Origin: Iodidimonas muriae
GTDB taxonomy: Bacteria > Pseudomonadota > Alphaproteobacteria > Sphingomonadales > Rhodothalassiaceae
Assembly: GCF_014647255.1 (NCBI RefSeq)
Contig: NZ_BMOV01000002.1
Location: 372,001 to 436,000, forward strand
Direction of reading: 5' to 3'
Length of the DNA stretch: 64,000 nt
Shown: positions 1 to 8,181 of the stretch, in pieces
Numbering within the stretch: the stretch's first letter is position 1
Layout of the letters: every line of letters starts with the position of its first letter
Notes under the pieces: model-generated
Seen by the model: the letters and a program-made list of their open reading frames with translations, nothing else
Told to the model about the DNA's origin: nothing
Databases searched by the model: none
Program-made: the position numbers and the translations under genes

Positions 1-1
1 T

Positions 2-556
2 TATTGGGCCTCGCGCCCCCATGGCAAGGATCAAAAACATCTGACCGAGCCGTGCCTTTATCTGGCGGATCAATTGGAACATGATGATCGCTATGGTGAA
101 ACGCTGGAGCTGGCCACGCGGTTGCGCATCGATGAATTGCTGTTGCATCGCTTGCTTGGGGAAACCGGCGAGGACATTCAGGTTTTAGAAGCGGGCGAGC
201 GCGATTTTCTGGCCTTGTTGCACGCGGTGCGTATTGCGCTGATCCAGCATCTTTTCTTGCAGGCGGCGCGTATTCCGCGCTTTTCCTCGCGCAATGATAT
301 CAGCCGTGAAGATATTATGGAATTGGTGTTCGAGCTGCGCATTCCCGAAGCGTTGGCCTCTTTGCGGGAAGCCTATCCCGATGCGGCCCCCAGTGCGGAT
401 GATTATAATCTTGCGGAATCTTCGGATTATCCCGATGAAACGGCGGCCAATTATTCTGGAATCAATCAGCGTTTGATTGATCCGATGCAGACCCTTTATG
501 ACTGCCTGTTGACCATTTCGGTGGCTGTTGCCAATGCCTTCCATGCTCATGGCTAA
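2..556 (+). CDS. ppc: Phosphoenolpyruvate carboxylase, C-terminal part (5' end outside window)
   Basis: The frame is open at the left edge, so only the last 184 residues are present and the real start is upstream. PEP carboxylase makes oxaloacetate from PEP and bicarbonate and refills the TCA cycle in the cytoplasm. The call rests on the family's C-terminal pattern as I know it from alphaproteobacteria: a helical IALIQHLFLQAARIPRF stretch, an IPEALASLREAYP stretch, and a closing region starting near IDPMQTLYD. The protein does not end in the NTG tripeptide of the classical enzymes. The active-site loops lie upstream and cannot be checked. nrdB follows after 14 bp, so co-transcription is possible. 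Confidence 0.68.
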   Translation, partial: YWASRPHGKDQKHLTEPCLYLADQLEHDDRYGETLELATRLRIDELLLHRLLGETGEDIQVLEAGERDFLALLHAVRIALIQHLFLQAARIPRFSSRNDISREDIMELVFELRIPEALASLREAYPDAAPSADDYNLAESSDYPDETAANYSGINQRLIDPMQTLYDCLLTISVAVANAFHAHG

Positions 557-570
557 GAAGAAAGTATCGC

Positions 571-1527
571 ATGTCTCTTGTTGAAGAACGCCTTGCCTAT
601 AAACCGTTCCGCTATCCTTGGGCCTATCAGGCCTGGTTGACGCAACAGCGCATCCACTGGCTGCCCGAAGAAGTTCCTTTGGCAGAAGATGTGAAGGATT
701 GGCGGCATCGCCTGTCCGAAAGCGAACGCAATTTGCTGACCCAGATTTTCCGGTTTTTCACCCAATCGGATATCGAGGTGAACAATTGCTATATGAAGCA
801 TTATGCCCAGATCTTCAAACCCACCGAAGTGCAGATGATGCTGGCGGCGTTTTCCAATATGGAAACGGTGCATATCGCAGCTTACAGCCATTTGCTCGAT
901 ACCATCGGCATGCCCGAAGAAGAATATTCGGCCTTCCTTCATTATAAGGAAATGAAGGACAAATATGATTATATGAAGCGCTTCAACACCGATAGCCCGC
1001 GTGATGTGGCCTTGACGCTGGCCGTGTTCGGGGCCTTTACCGAAGGGCTTCAGTTGTTTGCCAGCTTTGCCATGCTGCTGAACTTCCCGCGCTTCAATAA
1101 AATGAAGGGGATGGGTCAGATCATCAGCTGGTCGGTGCGCGATGAAAGCCTGCATTGCGATAGCGTGATCAAGCTGTTCCGGACGTGGGTATCGGAAAAT
1201 CCCGAGCTTTGGACCGCCGATTTCCGTAAGGAATTGACCGATATTTGCCATACCATCGTCACCCATGAAGAAGCCTTTGTGGATCTGGCCTTTGCGCTGG
1301 GCCCGGTGGAAGGGCTAACGGCAGACGATGTGAAACGCTATATCCGCTATATTGCCGACCGCCGCCTGATGCAGCTTGGTCTGGACCCGGTGTTTCATGT
1401 GGATGATAATCCGTTGCCGTGGCTCGACATCATGCTGAACGCTGTGGAGCACACCAATTTCTTTGAAAACCGTTCGACGGAATATTCCAAAGCGGCCACG
1501 CGCGGGGCATGGGAAGAGGCGTTCTAG
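571..1527 (+). CDS. nrdB: Class Ia ribonucleotide reductase, small (radical) subunit
   Basis: This 318-residue protein is the diiron-tyrosyl-radical subunit that works with NrdA to make deoxyribonucleotides. The metal and radical residues can be placed: Asp67, Glu98 and His101 in an ExxH motif, the radical Tyr105 four residues later, Glu158, then Glu192 and His195 in RDESLH. The length is about that of short alphaproteobacterial NrdB. The start is the first ATG after the ppc stop. nrdA is not next to it on the right, and ppc sits on the left, so the large subunit must be encoded elsewhere. That separation is somewhat unusual. Confidence 0.95.
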   Translation: MSLVEERLAYKPFRYPWAYQAWLTQQRIHWLPEEVPLAEDVKDWRHRLSESERNLLTQIFRFFTQSDIEVNNCYMKHYAQIFKPTEVQMMLAAFSNMETVHIAAYSHLLDTIGMPEEEYSAFLHYKEMKDKYDYMKRFNTDSPRDVALTLAVFGAFTEGLQLFASFAMLLNFPRFNKMKGMGQIISWSVRDESLHCDSVIKLFRTWVSENPELWTADFRKELTDICHTIVTHEEAFVDLAFALGPVEGLTADDVKRYIRYIADRRLMQLGLDPVFHVDDNPLPWLDIMLNAVEHTNFFENRSTEYSKAATRGAWEEAF

Positions 1528-1578
1528 AGACGGACTTCCCTCCAGAACCGGGGGAAAGCATTGCGGGAGAGCGGGGCT

Positions 1579-2124
1579 TTAGTCGCGCTCTTGGTCCCTT
1601 TTGTCTTGCTGCTTATGGCCAAGGGCTTTGTCTTCCTTGCGGTCGCCGCTTTTCCGGGCCAAGGCACGGGCCATTTCCGCCCGTTCATGCGGGGTCATGC
1701 GGCTGGCGGACCGGACGATAATGCCCTGCAAGGGACGTTGAAGATCCGATAGGGCCGTATTGAGCCGTTCGAAGGCGTCGGACAGGGCGGGTTCATCCAG
1801 CTGGGGAGCCGCCAAAAGCGTGCGGATTTCCCGCCGGATTTGATGAAGATCGTCGATTTGTGTATGCAGATTCCGCTTTGTCTGGCGCAATTCTTCGCGC
1901 AAAGGCTTGCGGGCTTCATCCGACAAGGCGGCGTTCAATGCCCGCAATTCAAGGCGCAGGCTATAACGATCGCCCCGGTTGTCTTTTGTTTCCTGATGGT
2001 CTTGGCGGTCAGGGCCGAACAGGGCATGGCCTGCAAACACACTGCCAAAAAACACATTGGCCGCCAAAGACAGGGCCAAAAACACCATCAGAACGATGTT
2101 CCATTTGGGCAGGCCGGTGGTCAT
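1579..2124 (-). CDS. Periplasmic heavy-metal-sensor-like protein (CnrX/ZraP type)
   Basis: The 181-residue protein has one N-terminal membrane segment (about residues 9-30) followed by a long, charged, mostly helical domain rich in Arg, Leu and Glu, as in the periplasmic metal-resistance/CnrX-type family. It is the last gene of a three-gene minus-strand operon, and its ATG overlaps the anti-sigma stop by 4 bp (ATGA). In CnrYXH-like systems such a protein signals through the anti-sigma factor, which suggests a sensor role here. No clear His/Met metal cluster is visible, so the ligand may not be a metal. The last 20 or so residues are very rich in Lys, Asp and Arg. Confidence 0.7.
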   Translation of the reverse strand: MTTGLPKWNIVLMVFLALSLAANVFFGSVFAGHALFGPDRQDHQETKDNRGDRYSLRLELRALNAALSDEARKPLREELRQTKRNLHTQIDDLHQIRREIRTLLAAPQLDEPALSDAFERLNTALSDLQRPLQGIIVRSASRMTPHERAEMARALARKSGDRKEDKALGHKQQDKRDQERD

Positions 2125-2597
2125 TCTTCGCTATCCTCATAAAATGCAATATCACTGCCCATCAGATAGGGGGTGAGATCCACAGTTTCCGGCGTTCCCA
2201 CCCAATTGGATGCGCCAAACCACAAGCCCATAATCATGGCCACAACAAAGGCGGTGGAAGGCGCATAGATCGCCATACGGGGACGGTTCTTGAACGCTGT
2301 TTGCCAGCCAGCGGGCTGTGCGGCAAAGCCCCCATAGCGGCCGTCTTGCAAGATGTCGGTCCGGGTCTTTCGGGGGATGGCCATCAGGCTTTGCAAAAAA
2401 TCGGGGGATGCCGGGGCGCAAGGCGTTTCGCTATCCAGAAAATGATCCAGTGTTTGGGCCTTTGCCACCACATCCAGCGTTTCATTCTGTGCAAGAAAGG
2501 CAGCCGCATCGGCGCGCTCGGCCGATGGCCAGCGGCGCATATCCGCCCCATAGGCGGAGACGATCTGTTCAAACCGTTCTTGTGTCATCTGGCTCAT
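2121..2597 (-). CDS. Membrane-bound anti-sigma factor candidate
   Basis: This 158-residue protein has a soluble N-terminal half beginning with a motif (SAYGADMRRWPSAER) that recurs in small alphaproteobacterial proteins encoded after ECF sigma genes. A single transmembrane segment follows near residues 108-130, and then a short outer tail. It begins 1 bp after the sigma-factor stop and overlaps the sensor-like gene by ATGA, so the three are translationally coupled. Position and topology make it the likely inhibitor that binds the sigma factor in the cytoplasm. No zinc-binding HxxxCxxC motif is seen, so it is not a ZAS-type anti-sigma factor. Confidence 0.65.
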   Translation of the reverse strand: MSQMTQERFEQIVSAYGADMRRWPSAERADAAAFLAQNETLDVVAKAQTLDHFLDSETPCAPASPDFLQSLMAIPRKTRTDILQDGRYGGFAAQPAGWQTAFKNRPRMAIYAPSTAFVVAMIMGLWFGASNWVGTPETVDLTPYLMGSDIAFYEDSEE

Positions 2598-2598
2598 C

Positions 2599-3189
2599 TC
2601 AATGACGCCCCTTCATAAAGTGGCTGCGTAAAGCGCGCCGCCCCCGAACCAGTATAGATTCCAGCGCCTTGATGCTTATCTTCATGATCTCGGCAGCCTC
2701 CTGATTACTCAATTCGTCGAAATAACACAGACTCAAGGCAAGCCTTTGTCGCTCGGGAAGTGTTTTTAAAGCCGCCCGAACGGCATCCCCATGCTGCCGC
2801 TTCTCCATGATCTCGTCGGCAGACGCGCTGTCATCGGCGGTATCCCAGTCTTCGGCCAAAGCCAAAGGACGCGGTTTACGCAACCGATCCAGACAGCCAT
2901 TGGTCACCACACGGTAAAACCATGTGGTAAAACGCGCCGCTTTCGGGTCGAACTGGCTTGCTTTTAGCCATAAGCGGCTGAAGGCGTCCTGAAGCGCATC
3001 TTGGGCCTCGTCGCGATTGCCCAACATCCGTTGAGCCAAGCCCAAAAACCGATCTGCATGGCGGGTCACAAGCTGAGAAAAAGCCTGTTCATCACCAGCA
3101 GCGATCCGCGCCATCAACACTTCGTCGGACGCCTCCACTTGAATTGCCGCATCCTCGCCGGCCGTGCCTGTCGGTATATTTCGTGTCAA
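2599..3189 (-). CDS. ECF-family RNA polymerase sigma factor
   Basis: Region 2 (DEAQDALQDAFSRLW and the following FTTWFYRVVTN) and region 4 (LPERQRLALSLCYF, then the helix-turn-helix NQEAAEIMKIS) are both clear and no other domains are present, as expected of a group 4 sigma factor. The frame has no ATG near the start. I chose the TTG at 3189 because a GAGG core lies 5 nt before it. A further TTG at 3240 would add 17 residues. The gene heads the sigma / anti-sigma / sensor operon. The terminator of korB lies just upstream, so it should have its own promoter in the 3190-3290 gap. The target regulon is unknown. Confidence 0.87.
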   Translation of the reverse strand: MTRNIPTGTAGEDAAIQVEASDEVLMARIAAGDEQAFSQLVTRHADRFLGLAQRMLGNRDEAQDALQDAFSRLWLKASQFDPKAARFTTWFYRVVTNGCLDRLRKPRPLALAEDWDTADDSASADEIMEKRQHGDAVRAALKTLPERQRLALSLCYFDELSNQEAAEIMKISIKALESILVRGRRALRSHFMKGRH

Positions 3190-3287
3190 GCCAGCCTCTT
3201 TAGGGGTGATACGCAAAAGCCTGTCGAAACCCTGCGCCAAAACGGCACCGATTTCACGGTTTTTTATGATCGCGGGCGAAATGGCAC

Positions 3288-3323
3288 AAAAACACCGCGA
3301 TACGGAACGGTATCACGGTGTTT
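3288..3323 (-). terminator. Intrinsic terminator after korB
   Basis: On the minus strand a stem is formed by AAACACCG (3290-3297) with CGGTGTTT (3316-3323), then one C/A mismatch, then GATAC (3299-3303) with GTATC (3310-3314), closing on a 6-nt loop. In the minus direction it is followed by a run of T. It sits 32 bp past the korB stop and separates korAB from the sigma-factor operon. Confidence 0.75.
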
Positions 3324-3354
3324 GATATGGGTGGAGAAAAAGCATCCTAGGCGC

Positions 3355-4374
3355 TTATTCTACGGTCCATGTATAGCCCCGACGCAGATAGGCGTTGATA
3401 TCGGGCGCGCCATGTTCGGCCTTTACCGCTTCCATTTGCGCCGTCATGTCGCGCTCATAGCTGGAAGATGGTGCGCAATAAATCACGCCGATCACCATGG
3501 GGAAGTCGGGCGGGCTTAGGGTTGCCAGCAAATGCGCCAAGGTGCTGTTGGTTTCATCATGCACCAGAATATCGCTTTCGCTGATGCCGTCTTCGCCAAT
3601 GGTCGCAACTTTGAGCTTGAAGGTTTTCTGATCGAAAACCAGACCCTTGTCGCGGTTTTTGCCGAAAATCATCGGCTCGCCGTGGCGCACATTCAATGTG
3701 CGGTCGGCCAGCACCGATTTTTCGGTGAAATCATTGAACACGCCGTCATTATAAACGATGCAGTTCTGGAAGATTTCCACAAAGCTTGCGCCTTTATGGG
3801 CATGTGCGCGTTTGAAAATCTCTGGCATGTGCTTTTGCGCCGTATCGATGGTGCGGGCCACAAAACGCGCACCGGACCCAAGGGCGAATGCGGCCGGGTC
3901 CAAAGGCCGGTCCAACGACCCATAAGGTGTGGAAGGCGAGCGGGTGCCAGCCCGTGATGTGGGGGAATACTGGCCTTTGGTGAGGCCGTAAATCTCGTTG
4001 TTGAACAACAGGATATTGAGATCCACATTACGGCGCAATGTGTGCATCAGATGGTTGCCACCAATGGATAGGCCATCGCCATCGCCGGTGATCAGCCACA
4101 CATCCAGATCGGGATTGGCAAGCTTTACCCCCGTGGCCACGGCGGGCGCCCGGCCATGGATGGTATGGAAACCATAAGTGGCCATATAATAAGGAAAGCG
4201 CGACGAGCAGCCGATACCGGAAACAAACACGGTATTGGCCGGTGTGGCCCCCAATTCGGGCAGGGTGCGTTGCATGCATTTCAAGATGGCATAGTCACCG
4301 CAACCGGGGCACCAACGCACTTCTTGATCGGAAGCAAAGTCTTTGGCGGTCAAATGTCCAACAGGCTTGTTCAT
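3355..4374 (-). CDS. korB: 2-oxoacid:ferredoxin oxidoreductase, beta (TPP-binding) subunit
   Basis: The 339-residue protein carries the thiamine diphosphate and magnesium binding region (GDGDGLSIGGNH, with NNEIYGLTKGQ further on) and a CPGC pair at Cys22/Cys25. With KorA it oxidatively decarboxylates a 2-oxoacid, most likely 2-oxoglutarate, to the acyl-CoA and passes electrons to ferredoxin. It starts 5 bp after korA on the same strand, and an intrinsic terminator follows its stop, so korAB forms a two-gene operon. The choice of 2-oxoglutarate over pyruvate rests on overall resemblance to alphaproteobacterial KorB and is not proven. Confidence 0.9.
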   Translation of the reverse strand: MNKPVGHLTAKDFASDQEVRWCPGCGDYAILKCMQRTLPELGATPANTVFVSGIGCSSRFPYYMATYGFHTIHGRAPAVATGVKLANPDLDVWLITGDGDGLSIGGNHLMHTLRRNVDLNILLFNNEIYGLTKGQYSPTSRAGTRSPSTPYGSLDRPLDPAAFALGSGARFVARTIDTAQKHMPEIFKRAHAHKGASFVEIFQNCIVYNDGVFNDFTEKSVLADRTLNVRHGEPMIFGKNRDKGLVFDQKTFKLKVATIGEDGISESDILVHDETNSTLAHLLATLSPPDFPMVIGVIYCAPSSSYERDMTAQMEAVKAEHGAPDINAYLRRGYTWTVE

Positions 4375-4379
4375 GTGAT

Positions 4380-6287
4380 TTACTCCGCCGCTTTGGAGAT
4401 TGCGGTATTGAGCTCTTCATGGATCACATCGAGCAATTCGCGGATCTTGAAGGGCTGGCCGGAAACTTTGGTGACAGAGCGCGCATCGAGCAAGAAGCGA
4501 TCGCGCAGCACGGTGATCAATTGCCCCATATTCATTTCCGCGACAATCACGCGGTCATAGCGGGCCAAAAGCGCCCCCAGATTGGCCGGGAAGGGATGAA
4601 TGTGGCGAATATGGATATGGCTTACATCCAAACCTTCGGCACGGGCGCGGCGCACCGCCTGATCGATGGGCCCAAAGGTGGAGCCCCAGCCCACAACTGC
4701 CAGTTTTCCGGAGTCTGTGCCATAGGCCACCGACTGTTCGGGTATATCCTGTGCGATGCGGTTGATCTTGTCGGCGCGCAGATCGCTCATCCGCTGATGA
4801 TTGGCGGGATCATAGGAAATATGGCCGGTTTCGGTGGACTTTTCGATGCCGCCGATCCGATGTTCCAGCCCCGGTGTGCCCGGCACCGCCCAAGGGCGCG
4901 CCAGAGTTTCCGGGTCGCGGGAATAGGCATTGAACGGGCCATCTTCATCGGGCCGGTCTTTTTGCTTAACCGCAATGGATGGGAAATCGGCCATATCCGG
5001 CAATTTCCACGGTTCGGCGGCATTGGCGATATAGCCATCGGTTAGCAGCATCACCGGGGTCATATATTTCAGCGCCAAACGGGTGGCTTCAATGGCCACT
5101 TCAAAGCAATCGCCCGGCGTTGAAGAGGCGATCACCGGCAGGGGTGCATCGCCATTGCGGCCATAAACCGCCTGATAAAGATCGGATTGTTCGGTTTTTG
5201 TCGGCAAACCGGTAGATGGGCCGCCGCGCTGGGAATTGACTACCAGCAAGGGCAGTTCGGTGGAAATTGCCAATCCCAAGGCTTCGGACTTCAAGGCAAT
5301 GCCCGGCCCCGAACTGGACGTAACCCCCAAAGATCCGGCAAAAGATGCGCCAATGGCCGAACAGATGGCGGCGATTTCATCTTCCGCTTGAAAGGTCATG
5401 ACGCCAAATTCTTTCATGCGCGACAATTCGTGCAGCAAAGGCGAGGCGGGGGTGATGGGATAAGAGCCGAACATGATGGGCAGCTCGGCCAGTTGGCCTG
5501 CAGCGGCAATGCCCCAGGCAAGCGACTGACTGCCGGTGACGGTGCGATATTCGCCCGGTTGCGCCTGTGCCCGGTCTACCCGGTACCGCTTGAAAGACGC
5601 CCCAAGCTCGGAGGTGTCGCCAAAGGCATGGCCGGCATTCAAAGCGGCGATATTGGCATCACGGATATTGGGAACTTTGGCAAATTTGGTTTCCAGCCAT
5701 TTGATCACCGCAGCGCGGGGGCGGCTGAACATCCAGAGCATCAGTCCCAGCGTCCACATGTTTTTGCAGCGCAGGGCTTCTTTGTTGGACAGGCCGAAGT
5801 CCTTGACCGATTCGAGTGTCAGTTTGGAAATGTCGAACTTCAAAACCCGATAAGGGTCGAGCAAGGGCGTTTCCAAAGGATTGGTGTCGAACCCGGCTTT
5901 TTGCAGATTACGGGTGGAAAAGGCTCCGGTGTCGATCACCACCATGCCGCCTTCGCGCACCGTTTCCAAATTCACTTTCAGCGCCGCAGGGTTCATCGCC
6001 ACCAGCACATCGGGATCGTCTCCGGCGGTGAGCACGGTATCGGAGCCGAAATTGATCTGGAAGGCGGACACACCGAATGTGGTGCCCGCAGGGGCGCGGA
6101 TTTCGGCGGGGAAATCCGGAAAGGTCGAAAGATCGTTCCCGGCGAGCGCCGTAGACGTGGTGAATTGGCTTCCGGTGAGTTGCATGCCGTCGCCGGAATC
6201 ACCGGCAAACCGCACGACCACGCTATCGAGCGCCTCAAGGCGGTCGGTGCTATTGAATGTGTCCATGATCTGTTCGTCGTCCTTCAT
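4380..6287 (-). CDS. korA: 2-oxoacid:ferredoxin oxidoreductase, fused gamma-alpha subunit
   Basis: About 635 residues. An N-terminal gamma-type domain (VVRFAGDSGDGMQLTG onward, roughly residues 20-200) is fused to the alpha pyrimidine-binding domain (FGSYPITPASPLLHEL, then FQAEDEIAA and SSGPG), with the C-terminal domain III after it. No ferredoxin domain is attached, so an external ferredoxin is needed. Three starts are possible: TTG 6296, ATG 6287 and ATG 6266. I took ATG 6287 but none has a strong ribosome site. It is transcribed with korB. Such enzymes replace or supplement 2-oxoglutarate dehydrogenase; whether sucAB also exists cannot be seen here. Confidence 0.9.
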   Translation of the reverse strand: MKDDEQIMDTFNSTDRLEALDSVVVRFAGDSGDGMQLTGSQFTTSTALAGNDLSTFPDFPAEIRAPAGTTFGVSAFQINFGSDTVLTAGDDPDVLVAMNPAALKVNLETVREGGMVVIDTGAFSTRNLQKAGFDTNPLETPLLDPYRVLKFDISKLTLESVKDFGLSNKEALRCKNMWTLGLMLWMFSRPRAAVIKWLETKFAKVPNIRDANIAALNAGHAFGDTSELGASFKRYRVDRAQAQPGEYRTVTGSQSLAWGIAAAGQLAELPIMFGSYPITPASPLLHELSRMKEFGVMTFQAEDEIAAICSAIGASFAGSLGVTSSSGPGIALKSEALGLAISTELPLLVVNSQRGGPSTGLPTKTEQSDLYQAVYGRNGDAPLPVIASSTPGDCFEVAIEATRLALKYMTPVMLLTDGYIANAAEPWKLPDMADFPSIAVKQKDRPDEDGPFNAYSRDPETLARPWAVPGTPGLEHRIGGIEKSTETGHISYDPANHQRMSDLRADKINRIAQDIPEQSVAYGTDSGKLAVVGWGSTFGPIDQAVRRARAEGLDVSHIHIRHIHPFPANLGALLARYDRVIVAEMNMGQLITVLRDRFLLDARSVTKVSGQPFKIRELLDVIHEELNTAISKAAE

Positions 6288-6807
6288 ATCCGGCAAGGCA
6301 TGTTACAGCCTGTACCGTTCACCGCAGTCCCGGTTCTGGGCGGGCCTGTCCTATCGGTCTGGAAAGTGGACCTGTCACATCCGACCTTTCCCCTCTTTGT
6401 CGATGAGCCATGCCCGAAAAAGGGTGGCTCCTCTCCCTGCACTTAAGACAGCCAGCGCCATTGCACAAGCAATCGCCCCTTATGTTTTAGGCAAGCCAAA
6501 CTTGTTCACCACGCCCTATATCAAGGCGTATAGGCTTGTCTGCAGGTCTTCTCTGCTGAATACCCCTCTGGCACCCACTGTGGCAAGAGGCATTGAAGCT
6601 GCATTATAGAACGCAAGATCGGGCCGATATGTGGCAATCTGGCGCGGGATAGGGGGCTTTGTGGCCTTATGGCAAAATCCTTGCCTGCCCGATCAGGCGA
6701 TTTATGATTCGCATGGACAGAGTGCGACTGCGTAAAAAGCGGTCGTTTTCAAAGGGCATAACAGGATCAGCCCCCCTTTTTGGCAAGGCGATTCGGTTTT
6801 TAAAGGG
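6288..6807. other. Non-coding gap between divergent korA and MATE genes
   Basis: About 520 bp with no convincing gene on either strand. The open frames that run into it are antisense extensions of korA or shadows of the MATE gene and contain nothing familiar. It must hold the korAB promoter (minus) and probably one for the exporter (plus), but I cannot single out -35/-10 boxes. No tRNA-like fold or long repeat was found. Confidence 0.6.
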
Positions 6808-8181
6808 ATGGGTATTGTTGTGTCTGCTTCTTTGACGGCCCGTGATCCCCATCCCAACAGGCGTATCTGGCGCATTGCCGCACCGGCCATCGCGGCCAAT
6901 ATTTCCGGACCTTTGGTGGGGGTCGTGGATACATGGGCGCTGGGGCACCTGCCTGATCCGGCCTATCTTGCGGCCATCGCGGTCGGGGCGTTCATCTTCC
7001 ATTTTGTGTATTGGAGCTTTGGCTTTTTGCGCATGGGCACAACCGGCCTTGTGGCGCAGGCCCACGGGGCGGGGGATGAGGCGCGGCTGTTACGCATTGT
7101 TTTGCGCTCGGTGGTTTTGGGGCTGGGCTTTGCGGGGGCTGTGCTTGTGCTGCAAACGCCTATCCTTCATGGGCTGTTCGCACTTTTGAACCCGGAGGCT
7201 ATGGAAGCCGAGCTTGCCTTGCGCTATTGCCTGATCCGCATCTGGGCGGCTCCGGCGATTTTGCTTCGGGTGACGGTGATTGGCTATCTGGTGGGGATAC
7301 AGCGCACAAGGCTGGCTTTGCTGATCGAGCTGATGCTCAATCTGGGTAATGCAGCCCTTACGGTTTATTTGGTGAATGTGCTTGGCTTCGGCATGGAAGG
7401 GGCGGCTGTTGCCAGCCTTGCAGCGGAAGTGGTGGCGGCAGCTTTGGCGGTGTTTGTGGCCATGCGCTTGCTTGGCGGCCCGGCCCTTCTTTTGGCGGCG
7501 AAAGACCGCGCTTTCTGGCATCTATCGGCCTTTGCCAAGCTGATGTCGGTAAACGGTTTTATCTTTATGCGCACCCTGTTTTTGCTGCTGGCTTTTGCGC
7601 TTTTGTGGCGCAATAGCGCCGCCTTGGGCAGCACTGTCTTGTCCACCAATCAGGTTCTGATCCAGTTTTTGATGCTGACATCCTTTGGGTTGGATGGCAT
7701 CGCCTATGCCGCGGAAGCGCTGGTCGGGATGGCGGTGGGCCGCCATGATCAGGCGGCTTTACGCCAGATGGTGCGCCTGACCACTTTATGGGCTTTGGCC
7801 TTGGCGGTGCTTTATAGTGTGATTTTCTGGATCGCGGGGGAGGCAATCATCCGCAGCTTTACGGATATTGCCCAGATCCGTGCCTTGGCCATGGGCTTTC
7901 TGCATTGGTTGATTGTGATGCCGGTAATTGCGGTGTGGAGCTATCAGTTTGACGGTATTTTTATCGGTGCTACCAAAACCGCGGCCATGATGTGGACCAT
8001 GATCCTTGCCTTTGCGGTTTATGCTGTGGCCTTGTTGGTGTTGGTGCCACGCTTTGGCAATCATGGATTATGGGGCGCTATGATGATTTTCCTTGCCCTG
8101 CGCGGTCTTGGCCTTGCGCTCTGTTATCCATGGCTGGTGCGCAACCGGATTGGTGAAGCACCAGGAAAGATAGGACCATGA
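6808..8181 (+). CDS. MATE-family multidrug/toxin efflux transporter (DinF-like)
   Basis: A 457-residue, strongly hydrophobic inner-membrane protein with about twelve membrane helices in two similar halves. The opening motif (IWRIAAPAIAANISGPLVGVVD) and the VAQAHGAGD segment after the second helix are typical of the DinF branch of MATE exporters, which use a sodium or proton gradient to expel cationic or amphipathic compounds. The start is ATG 6808 directly behind an AAAGGG; a GTG at 6820 would also fit. Its stop overlaps the start of the next gene (ATGA), so exporter and hydrolase are translationally coupled. The substrate cannot be told. Confidence 0.9.
   Translation: MGIVVSASLTARDPHPNRRIWRIAAPAIAANISGPLVGVVDTWALGHLPDPAYLAAIAVGAFIFHFVYWSFGFLRMGTTGLVAQAHGAGDEARLLRIVLRSVVLGLGFAGAVLVLQTPILHGLFALLNPEAMEAELALRYCLIRIWAAPAILLRVTVIGYLVGIQRTRLALLIELMLNLGNAALTVYLVNVLGFGMEGAAVASLAAEVVAAALAVFVAMRLLGGPALLLAAKDRAFWHLSAFAKLMSVNGFIFMRTLFLLLAFALLWRNSAALGSTVLSTNQVLIQFLMLTSFGLDGIAYAAEALVGMAVGRHDQAALRQMVRLTTLWALALAVLYSVIFWIAGEAIIRSFTDIAQIRALAMGFLHWLIVMPVIAVWSYQFDGIFIGATKTAAMMWTMILAFAVYAVALLVLVPRFGNHGLWGAMMIFLALRGLGLALCYPWLVRNRIGEAPGKIGP

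Noticed and set aside
553-1266. Long open frame opposite nrdB (237 codons).
   Set aside because: Antisense shadow of a gene with clear catalytic residues; the translated product is His/Arg-rich and looks like nothing known.
5187-6446. 419-codon open frame opposite korA.
   Set aside because: Antisense shadow in a codon-biased gene; rich in Gly, Arg, His and Gln with no domain.
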